Origin: CAZUAQ01 sp964618455
GTDB lineage: Bacteria > Planctomycetota > Phycisphaerae > UBA1845 > PWPN01
Direction of reading: 5' to 3'
NCBI GenBank assembly: GCA_964618455.1
Contig: CAZUAQ010000099.1
Coordinates: forward strand, 1-6,928
Length of the DNA: 6,928 nt
The notes below the pieces were generated by a model. The model did not search any database, had not been told where the DNA came from, and was given only the letters and a program-made list of their open reading frames with translations. The translations under genes were made by a program, and so were the position numbers. Of the stretch, positions 1 to 5,560 are shown piece by piece. The number at the start of each line of letters is the position of its first letter. Position 1 is the first letter of the stretch.

Positions 1-1
1 T

Positions 2-517
2 GGCAATACCCTGACCGGCTATGTCATTCTGCTGGCCTGCGGCATGTGCTGGGGGCTGTACGGCGTTTTTGTCCGGTACGTCATTCACGACCACCACCCC
101 CTCTACATGTTCGGCATCATCAGCGCCTATACCTCGATCGGCGCCGTCTTCATGGCCCCCCTGGGCCGGACCACCGCGCTGCTCGAGATGACCGGCGGGC
201 CGTGGGCGATCCTGCTGCTCTCGTCGCTCCTGGGTATCGCCGTGGCGCACAGCCTCTATTACACCGCCATTCAGCGGATCGGGGCGGCAGTCAGCACGCT
301 GGCCTTCATGACCTCTCCCATGATCACGATCGTGGCCTCCGCAATGGTCCTCCGGGAGTCGCTGAGCCTCGGTCAGTGGATTGGCGGCGGTATCCTCATC
401 GCCGGGGCCTCACTGGCCGTCTGGTCGCGCCATCGTACTTTCGGCGGACGTCCCCAACCGATCGAAACCGGTTCCGAAAGTGCCTCACCGCCGCCCCCCC
501 AACGCCCCGTCGCCTGA
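2..517 (+). CDS. EamA/DMT-family transporter, C-terminal part (5' end outside window)
   Basis: This is the last 171 residues of an inner-membrane protein of the drug/metabolite transporter (DMT, EamA) superfamily. The frame is open from base 2, so the gene begins upstream of the window. Four to five hydrophobic segments are visible: near the left edge (GYVILLACGMCWGLYGVF), around MFGIISAYTSIGAVFMAPL, at WAILLLSSLLGIAVAHSLYY, at VSTLAFMTSPMITIVASAMVL, and at WIGGGILIAGASLAVW. The stretch with SLYYTAIQRIGAAVSTLA, a proline-containing helix and then RESLSLGQWIGGGILIAGA is the usual pattern of the second EamA repeat. A full-length member has about 300 residues and ten helices, so roughly the second half is present. 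The protein ends in a Pro/Ser-rich cytoplasmic tail. The family exports or imports small metabolites, and the substrate cannot be predicted. A TGA stop precedes about 105 bp of non-coding DNA. Confidence 0.9.
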   Translation, partial: GNTLTGYVILLACGMCWGLYGVFVRYVIHDHHPLYMFGIISAYTSIGAVFMAPLGRTTALLEMTGGPWAILLLSSLLGIAVAHSLYYTAIQRIGAAVSTLAFMTSPMITIVASAMVLRESLSLGQWIGGGILIAGASLAVWSRHRTFGGRPQPIETGSESASPPPPQRPVA

Positions 518-520
518 GAC

Positions 521-593
521 CGGGATTGCGGAAACCCGCTCGATGTTGTTAACTTAGGGGCTGTCAGGGATTTCGCGTCGCCCTCGAGAGGGC
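521..593 (+). terminator. Weak hairpins in the gap after the transporter gene
   Basis: The gap between the transporter stop and the next gene contains two small inverted repeats. One is GCGG-AAAC-CCGC at 528-539 (alternatively CGGG 521-524 with CCCG 535-538). The other is GCCCT-CGAG-AGGGC at 580-593. Either could help end the upstream transcript, but neither is followed by a T-run, so a standard intrinsic terminator is not supported. No convincing promoter or Shine-Dalgarno sequence for the next gene was seen here. Confidence 0.2.
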
Positions 594-623
594 TGCCGCC
601 TGGCCGGCTCATCCGGTGTTTTC

Positions 624-1598
624 GTGTACGCTCGACTTATCCAGTTCGCTTGTCCCCGCCATCCGCGACGCCCTCGTCGTCTCACGCACCCCTCGACCAT
701 CGCCCCCCTCGCCTTCTTTTTGCTTCTCGCCCTGCCGCTCGGGCTGGGCTGCGAAGGAGAGGGACAGACGGACTGGAACTGGAATCTGTTCGGCGAGCAA
801 GACACGGATGCCCTCAGCGATGCGGACGAGCCGGTTGACGGGGATTCCTCCTCCGAGACATTGGCACCGCCTCCACCGGATGAGGACGCTCAGCGCGTCA
901 CGTTGCTGAACGTGCGATTTGCCGTTCTTCGCGCCCGGGCGCCGGCGGGGCTCGCAACCGGTGATGATGCCATATGGAACCACCTCGATGAAGAAGTCCT
1001 TTCCGCGCGGAAGCGCGCCCTCTTGAACCGCAACGGTCTTCGCGCCGCCCGGGGCATTCCCGCCTCCTGGACGCCCATCCGCACGGTGCTCAAACACAAC
1101 GACGAGATCGCCCTCTCCGATACGGACATGAGCGTCTCCAACGGACAGCCGCTTTCCATCGAAATCGACCCGCGACCACGCGACCAGGTCCTCTTCATGA
1201 TGCGTCCGGACGGAACGGGCGCCGGCCAGAGCTTTCCCAACAGCATGAACTATCTGCGCGTGGAATACCGCGTCCCCGCGGATGACCCTGAAGCTGTCAC
1301 GCTCAGGGTGATGCCCGAGCTGCGCATGCCGCGCGATCCGGAGACCATCGAGCTGACTCCGGAGACATGGCACCTGCCGCGTTCAGAGACCCTGGTCCAC
1401 GTCCTGCGGGATCTGGCATTCGACGTGAAGATTCGGCCTGATGAGTTTCTCGTGATCGGCCCGAGTGCCTGGGCGCTGGACAACCCTCATTTACCCGGCG
1501 CCCTGATTCTGTGCGAGGAAATCGACGGGAGATCCATGGAATCGCTTTATTTCATCACGCCCTCGGTGGACCAGGCGTCGCGAATGCTCCGCCCGTGA
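624..1598 (+). CDS. Exported protein of unknown function, possible lipoprotein
   Basis: The protein has 324 residues from a GTG start, and I do not recognise a family. The N-terminus has a long basic region (residues 12-19, rich in Arg and Pro), then a hydrophobic stretch at about 27-42 (APLAFFLLLALPLGLG) and Cys43. This looks like a secretion signal. The residues before Cys43 are G-L-G, not the L-[AS]-[GA] of a standard lipobox, so lipidation is uncertain. Residues 44-90 form an acidic Asp/Glu/Ser/Pro linker that is probably disordered. Residues 92-324 look folded, with alternating hydrophobic strands such as VTLLNVRFAVLRA, AVTLRVMPELRM and FDVKIRPDEFLVIGPS. The GTG was chosen because no other start in frame lies before the signal segment, but there is no Shine-Dalgarno sequence. 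The kinase gene begins 48 bp downstream with its own candidate promoter. A long antisense frame covers the 5' half but lacks the signal segment and has a shadow-like composition. Confidence 0.78.
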   Translation: MYARLIQFACPRHPRRPRRLTHPSTIAPLAFFLLLALPLGLGCEGEGQTDWNWNLFGEQDTDALSDADEPVDGDSSSETLAPPPPDEDAQRVTLLNVRFAVLRARAPAGLATGDDAIWNHLDEEVLSARKRALLNRNGLRAARGIPASWTPIRTVLKHNDEIALSDTDMSVSNGQPLSIEIDPRPRDQVLFMMRPDGTGAGQSFPNSMNYLRVEYRVPADDPEAVTLRVMPELRMPRDPETIELTPETWHLPRSETLVHVLRDLAFDVKIRPDEFLVIGPSAWALDNPHLPGALILCEEIDGRSMESLYFITPSVDQASRMLRP

Positions 1599-1628
1599 GT
1601 CTCCGAATGCCTCCAGGGAGCCTGGGGA

Positions 1629-1637
1629 TGCTACAAT
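1629..1637 (+). promoter_or_regulatory. Extended -10 promoter candidate (TG-C-TACAAT) for a leaderless kinase mRNA
   Basis: The sequence TGCTACAAT matches an extended -10 element (TGnTATAAT) in eight of its nine positions if the n is free. Nine bases separate it from the kinase ATG at 1647. Transcription would then start at about 1643-1645, leaving almost no leader. No ribosome binding site lies in front of this ATG, which fits leaderless translation. No good -35 hexamer was seen 16-18 bp upstream, as is common for extended -10 promoters. The role is inferred; the same box and spacing recur before the ABC ATPase gene. Confidence 0.5.
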
Positions 1638-1646
1638 ATTGACTGG

Positions 1647-2780
1647 ATGCCTGTGCCCTGTAACGGAACGCACTTGGAATTGACTGATACATTTCGTCAG
1701 CTCTGCCAGCACGCCGGTGTCGCGATCATCGCCACCGATGCGTCTTTCCGTATTACCTTCTGGAACGATACCGCTCAACGTTTGCTCGGGGCCTCGAGTA
1801 AAGCGATGACCGGGCAGGCGATCATGGACATCGTTCCCGAAGAGCGGCGGGAACTCGCCCGGCGCTTGCTGCTTCGCACACAGCAGCGCGGCGAGGTAAC
1901 CGAGTTCGAGTTCCGGCATCGCGATCCCCAGGGACGTCACGTGGACTTGGCCGTCACGGTATCCCCCTTGAATCCGCCGGAAGGGGATGCGCCGTCCGGG
2001 GTCTCGGTCATCCTGCGCAATCTCACGCGCCGTCTGGATTATGAGCGTGAGCAGGCCCAGTCCCGCAAGATGTCCGCGCTGGGCGTCATGGCCGGGGCGA
2101 TCGCCCACCACTTCAACAATCTCTTCGGGGGCATCCTCACCTCCATCGAGTTCGCCCAGGACAGCAGCGACGCGCGGACGCTCCGCCGCGCATTGAAAAC
2201 GACCGCCGAATCCCTGGGTCGCGCCACGGAAATGACAATCCGCCTCCTCGCCTTCGCGGAAGGGGACCGGTCGCGATCCTCGGGGTGCAGCCTGTCCGAC
2301 ACGATCAGCGGCTATCTCGATGGACAATCGGAGCGATTCAGTGGAGACCGCATTGAATTGGAATCCCGCATTGAAGAAGTGGATGTCGAACTGCCGGCTC
2401 GACAGATTCTCAGCATCATCGACAACCTTGTGACCAATGCGTGTGAGGCCATGCAGGACGGGGGTCGACTGACCGTGAACCTGGAGCGTGTGGACGAAGG
2501 CCGGACGGTACTCCTGACCGTTGCAGATTCAGGCCGGGGCCTGGATGAGGAACAGCTCCGTCGGGCTTTCGAGCCGTTCTATACCAGCAAACCTGATCCC
2601 TCGGTCGGACAGGGGCATACGGGCCTCGGGCTCCCCGTGGTCCATGGCATCGTCCGGGACCTCGGCGGATCCGTCACGTTGAGCAGCAGCCCCAGTGGCG
2701 GTGCCCTCTGTTCCATCCGAATTCCCACCAGTTGTTTCATGGATCGCGATACGGGACGGAAAGATCCTCCTGCGTCCTAG
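1647..2780 (+). CDS. Soluble PAS-domain sensor histidine kinase (NtrB-like)
   Basis: This 377-residue kinase would autophosphorylate on histidine and pass the phosphate to a response regulator. It has no membrane segment and should be cytoplasmic. A PAS domain spans about residues 18-128 (GVAIIATDASFRITFWND, then ILRNLTRR before the linker). A dimerisation/phosphoacceptor segment follows at about 138-205 with the H-box AIAHHFNNLFGGI, and His154 is the likely phosphorylated residue. The HATPase domain has the N-box with N260 and N264 (DNLVTNACEAM), the G1 box D294-S-G-R-G298, the F-box FEPFYTSK (308-315) and the G2 box around 321-328 (GQGHTGLG). All catalytic boxes are intact. The residue after the phosphoacceptor is His155, where the family usually has Asp or Glu. 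The ATG was chosen because the PAS domain begins soon after it and a TACAAT box lies just upstream. No response regulator is in the window, so its partner and signal are unknown. Confidence 0.95.
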   Translation: MPVPCNGTHLELTDTFRQLCQHAGVAIIATDASFRITFWNDTAQRLLGASSKAMTGQAIMDIVPEERRELARRLLLRTQQRGEVTEFEFRHRDPQGRHVDLAVTVSPLNPPEGDAPSGVSVILRNLTRRLDYEREQAQSRKMSALGVMAGAIAHHFNNLFGGILTSIEFAQDSSDARTLRRALKTTAESLGRATEMTIRLLAFAEGDRSRSSGCSLSDTISGYLDGQSERFSGDRIELESRIEEVDVELPARQILSIIDNLVTNACEAMQDGGRLTVNLERVDEGRTVLLTVADSGRGLDEEQLRRAFEPFYTSKPDPSVGQGHTGLGLPVVHGIVRDLGGSVTLSSSPSGGALCSIRIPTSCFMDRDTGRKDPPAS

Positions 2781-2992
2781 CTTAACCTCATTATCCACAT
2801 CATCTTAGAGTCTTTCCCGCCGAATCATGGGTCCGGCTCCCCTCCCCTGTTCGAGGCTGGATGGAAAAGCCATCTCGATGTGTCCGCGACGAATCGGGAA
2901 CCTGCAACGTACAAGATGGCACAAGGCCTTCAAAGTTATCATGAGCCCCTACGGGATGACGCAAAACCGTCAAACCCTTTCACGACAATGGC

Positions 2993-3021
2993 TTGAATTC
3001 GCCACGCCGCCTGCTTACGAT
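2993..3021 (+). promoter_or_regulatory. Possible sigma-70-like promoter, TTGAAT-17 bp-TACGAT
   Basis: TTGAAT at 2993-2998 and TACGAT at 3016-3021 are separated by exactly 17 bp, the preferred spacing. Each hexamer matches four of six consensus positions, and the -10 keeps the key T1, A2 and T6. A start near 3028 would transcribe the hairpin at 3055-3070 and could continue into the DUF1571 gene with a leader of about 320 bases, or make a small RNA. Matches of this quality arise by chance in AT-richer DNA, so confidence is low. Confidence 0.22.
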
Positions 3022-3025
3022 AGCA

Positions 3026-3175
3026 CTAGGCGTAACGGAATTCGGCGGTTTTCTGAGTCTCACGAGACTCCACCCTTGGCGCGAGGGGACGGTCGAATGG
3101 CTTCCGGACGCGACGTCTTCCGAGATGCAAATGTGAAACTGGTGAAGATGGCTCGGCACTTCCGTCGATATTCAT
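3026..3175 (-). CDS. Doubtful small ORF (49 aa) behind a TACAAT box
   Basis: This minus-strand frame runs from the ATG at 3175 to a TAG at 3028-3026 and would encode 49 residues beginning MNIDGSAEPSSPVSHLHLGR, basic in the middle (GRRRVRKPF). I include it only because the ATG lies 8 bases after a TACAAT hexamer, the arrangement seen before the kinase and ATPase genes. Codon use shows no strong third-position GC preference, unlike the real genes nearby. There is no recognisable domain, signal peptide or ribosome binding site. A non-coding transcript from the same promoter, or plain chance, is at least as likely. Confidence 0.2.
   Translation of the reverse strand: MNIDGSAEPSSPVSHLHLGRRRVRKPFDRPLAPRVESRETQKTAEFRYA
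3055..3070. repeat. Perfect inverted repeat (GAGTCT-CACG-AGACTC)
   Basis: A six-base-pair stem with a four-base loop lies in the middle of the long intergenic region. No T-run follows on either strand, so it is not a standard intrinsic terminator. It could be an RNA hairpin in a leader or small RNA, or a binding site for a dimeric regulator. Its isolation in non-coding DNA is the only hint of function. Confidence 0.4.
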
Positions 3176-3183
3176 GAGTGAGA

Positions 3184-3189
3184 ATTGTA
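3184..3189 (-). promoter_or_regulatory. Minus-strand TACAAT box, possible -10 element
   Basis: Read on the minus strand, TACAAT is followed after 8 bases by the ATG at 3175. This spacing would give a leaderless transcript. The hexamer is identical to those before the kinase gene (9 bases to ATG) and the ATPase gene (10 bases to ATG). No clear -35 hexamer lies upstream at 16-18 bp. It would drive transcription leftward through 3175-3026. The ORF it would serve is weak, so the call rests on the pattern alone. Confidence 0.25.
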
Positions 3190-3350
3190 CGACGATGAGT
3201 GGCCGACAGCTTAACCGACAACACAGACTGCTTCAGAATCATTAGGAAGACGAGATTGACGCTGTCTGTTCGTCAGCGACGGCCACGCATGCTGCAAGCG
3301 CCTCGATATTTATTCGGACCGCAACGGTTCGAGAAAGTGCTCAGGTCGAC

Positions 3351-4262
3351 ATGATTCGAAGACACGTGACCCATGGGCGTCTGAGAGTTCTTGTGGGTCT
3401 GCTCCTGGTGACGGGATTCGTCGTTCAGTGGCGATGGGCATCGACTCCGAATGAGTCGGATGCTTCTGCCATCGTCGTCGAAGCCCCCTCCGGATCACGT
3501 TCCGGACAAGCCATTGCCTCCACACTGACACCCGAAACCCCGGTCGATGAGCTCACGCTCGAACAGCGGGCGGCTCGCGATCCGATCGGGTTCCTCGAAG
3601 AGTGCCTGGAACGTTACGACAGGACCGTCCGCGATTACACCGCCACATTCACCAAACAGGAACTGGTCGGTCGGCGGATGACGGAATTGCAGGTCATGAA
3701 CGCCCACTGTCGCGAGAAGCCGTTCAGCGTCCGCCTCGAATGGACCGAGAACGCCGACAAGTGCGATGCGGTGCTCTATGTCAAGGATCGCTGGCTCAGC
3801 AAGAAGGGCGATGAGCAGGCCGTCGTGGTCCCCGGCTGGATTGCGCGGAAGTTCGTCTCGCACGTCATGCGCGACATTCACGGCAAGGATGCTGAACGCA
3901 GCGCCCGCCGGACGGTGGACCAGTTTGGACTGCGGAACATGTTCGTGCTCGTGCTGCAGTACGTGTACAAGGCCAAGCCGCTCGGCCAGCTCGAATTCCG
4001 CTACCTCGGCAACGGTGAAGTCGATGGTCGCGAGACCCTGGTTTTCGAGCGACGACTGCCCTTTACGGGTCCTGACTGTGAATGGCCCGATCGCATCCTG
4101 ACAATGCACGTGGACAAGGAACTGCTGGTTCCCACGCTGTGCATTGCCCATGCCGATGATGAGAAGTCGGAACTCCTGGGTTCCTACATGATGACCGACA
4201 TCAATCTCAATGCGAACCTCGGTGAGTCGGTCTTCACGAAGAAGGGCCTCGGCATCGAGTAA
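3351..4262 (+). CDS. Membrane-anchored DUF1571 family protein
   Basis: This 303-residue protein belongs to DUF1571, a family of unknown function found mainly in planctomycetes. A basic N-terminus (MIRRHVTHGRLR) is followed by one hydrophobic segment at about residues 11-26, without a clear cleavage site or lipobox cysteine. It therefore looks like a signal anchor with the rest outside the cytoplasm. A low-complexity linker runs to about residue 75. The conserved domain covers roughly 78-300, starting with FLEECLERYDRTVRDYTATF-TKQE and continuing through KPFSVRLEW, a YVKDRW strand, a central helical part and VDGRETLVFERRLPF, to a C-terminal YMMTDINLNANLGESVF. The strand-rich pattern recalls LolA/LolB-like lipid-binding folds, but this is only a comparison of pattern. 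No good Shine-Dalgarno sequence precedes the ATG; only CAGG lies nearby. The gene stands alone and converges on the ABC transporter operon with 55 bp between stops, where I saw no strong terminator. Confidence 0.92.
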   Translation: MIRRHVTHGRLRVLVGLLLVTGFVVQWRWASTPNESDASAIVVEAPSGSRSGQAIASTLTPETPVDELTLEQRAARDPIGFLEECLERYDRTVRDYTATFTKQELVGRRMTELQVMNAHCREKPFSVRLEWTENADKCDAVLYVKDRWLSKKGDEQAVVVPGWIARKFVSHVMRDIHGKDAERSARRTVDQFGLRNMFVLVLQYVYKAKPLGQLEFRYLGNGEVDGRETLVFERRLPFTGPDCEWPDRILTMHVDKELLVPTLCIAHADDEKSELLGSYMMTDINLNANLGESVFTKKGLGIE

Positions 4263-4317
4263 CACCGGATTCCCCTGCACATTCAGATATGCTCGGGCTG
4301 TGGATTTCGTCTGCGCT

Positions 4318-5556
4318 TCAGCCTTGGCGGAACCGGAACCGCCACCATCCCATTGCGAAGAACGCCACACTGAACAGCACGAGAATGCCACAGGCAGACC
4401 AGACCCGCAGAAGATCCGGATACGGGCTGACCAGCAACTGGTCGTAGGCGATCAAGGCCCAGGCATGCGGAATGATCAGGCTCCACTGCTGCATGTGGTC
4501 CGGCAACCATTCCCGCGGCATGAAACATCCGCTCAGCCCCCCGAGGGCGATGACCAGCAGGTTCACGTACGCCGAGACCTGGGCATCCGTCCGCACGAGC
4601 AGCGCGGTCAGCAGGCCGAGACTCGTCGCCGCCAGCGACGTGCAGACGATCACCGGGAGCAACATCCACGGCGTCACGCCCCAGGACATCCCGAACAACA
4701 GCTTACCGAACACGAACAGCGACACGCCCTGCATCAGCGAGATGAGCAGAAAGGGGACGGTCTTCCCGATCAGCAGTTGCGTCGCGCGGAGGGGCGCGAG
4801 TTGAAGCCGGACGAGCGTGCCTCGCTGCCGCTCCGCCAGGAAGGATCGTGCCATCAGATTCACCAGGAAGAAGGCGAAGAGCACGGTGTAGGAAGGGACG
4901 ATGATCTGATACGCCACCGACGTCAGGTCCCCGGCTCCCATGTCACCCGACTCGCTCTGCTCAATCTCCCGGGCCTCCGTCTCTTCATCTGTGGCCGTCG
5001 CCCCGGACGTACGAAGATCGATCAGCGTCCGCGCGACGGGATCCTTACGGGCGACGTGAGGCAGGAGGGTCTGAAAGAGTACCCCGGTGGCGATCTGCTC
5101 AGCCAGCGCGGCGGCGACGCGATGGGTGGGACGGGCGCAGACTTCGATGTCCAGCGCATCCAGGCCCTCCGCCAGTTTGCCTTCTTCCGGCTGCAGCAGG
5201 TCACCGAGCGTCAATGCATCCACCGATGCCTGAAATCCCTCACCGATGATCAATCCGACCTGCGTTTCGCCCTCGTTGACGAGCCTCCAGACCTGCTCGC
5301 GTGAATCGACACGGATCATCTCCAGGCTCGCGCGTGATGCGAGCCGCGCTTCGAAGACTTTCGCCGTTTCGCCGGCATCTTTACGAAGGATAGCCATTGC
5401 GATCCGGTCGTTCTCGTTCTGGCGACCGAAGAGCTTCCCGGTCGAGAAGCCCAGGATGGCGATGAAGACCGCCGGGGTCACCAGCAGAATCATCAGCGCG
5501 CGACGATCCCGCGTGAGCACGAGCAGGTCTTTCCAGATGAGCGCACGGATCTTCAT
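4318..5556 (-). CDS. ABC-2 type exporter permease
   Basis: This 412-residue inner-membrane protein is the permease of an ABC-2 type exporter, of the NatB/YhhJ-like form. The N-terminus IWKDLLVLTRDRRALMILL leads into helix 1 (about 20-37). A large extracytoplasmic domain covers about 38-212 and ends in an acidic Glu/Asp/Ser stretch (190-210). Five more helices follow at about 214-236, 263-285, 297-320, 328-346 and 385-404. The cytoplasmic loop after helix 2 carries AERQRGTLVRL (241-251), the usual coupling segment of this family. A re-entrant-like motif CFMPREWLP (344-352) followed by IIPHAWALIAYD is also typical. The length fits the family. The ATG lies 4 bp after the TGA of the ATPase gene, so the two are very probably co-transcribed and translationally coupled. 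The substrate is not predictable: drugs, polysaccharides, sodium and lipids are all known for relatives. Confidence 0.95.
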   Translation of the reverse strand: MKIRALIWKDLLVLTRDRRALMILLVTPAVFIAILGFSTGKLFGRQNENDRIAMAILRKDAGETAKVFEARLASRASLEMIRVDSREQVWRLVNEGETQVGLIIGEGFQASVDALTLGDLLQPEEGKLAEGLDALDIEVCARPTHRVAAALAEQIATGVLFQTLLPHVARKDPVARTLIDLRTSGATATDEETEAREIEQSESGDMGAGDLTSVAYQIIVPSYTVLFAFFLVNLMARSFLAERQRGTLVRLQLAPLRATQLLIGKTVPFLLISLMQGVSLFVFGKLLFGMSWGVTPWMLLPVIVCTSLAATSLGLLTALLVRTDAQVSAYVNLLVIALGGLSGCFMPREWLPDHMQQWSLIIPHAWALIAYDQLLVSPYPDLLRVWSACGILVLFSVAFFAMGWWRFRFRQG

Positions 5557-5560
5557 GGTG

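Larger units (their letters stand above)
2781..3350. other. Long AT-richer intergenic region without a convincing gene
   Basis: About 570 bp separate the kinase stop from the DUF1571 start. The stretch is visibly richer in A and T than the flanking genes. A 116-codon plus-strand frame (2827-3177) and a 60-codon minus-strand frame (3060-3242) are open but show no third-position GC bias, no recognisable domain and no ribosome binding site, so I do not call them genes. The region does hold a possible promoter at 2993-3021, a tight hairpin at 3055-3070, and a minus-strand TACAAT box at 3184-3189 followed by an ATG. It may carry the regulatory region of the DUF1571 gene, a small RNA, or decayed sequence. 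No tRNA, rRNA or CRISPR repeat was seen in it. Confidence 0.6.

Noticed and set aside
609..1373. 254-codon minus-strand frame opposite the 624-1598 gene
   Set aside because: Composition is rich in His, Arg, Gly and Val with no domain or signal, typical of an antisense shadow. The plus-strand frame has a secretion signal and gene-like strand pattern.
1491..2327. 278-codon minus-strand frame opposite the kinase
   Set aside because: It overlaps a kinase with all catalytic boxes intact and has no recognisable domain.
2827..3177. 116-codon plus-strand frame in the long intergenic region
   Set aside because: No third-position GC bias, no domain, no ribosome binding site; a frame this long can arise by chance.
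2779..3216. Nine-base repeat AGCTTAACC at 2779-2787 and 3208-3216, each with an integron-like RYYYAAC core
   Set aside because: No GTTRRRY partner or attC-like fold was found, and a shared nine-mer is expected by chance in a region of this size.
4210..5304. 364-codon plus-strand frame opposite the permease
   Set aside because: Low-complexity, Arg/Gln/His-rich translation with no domain; the minus strand encodes a clear ABC-2 permease.
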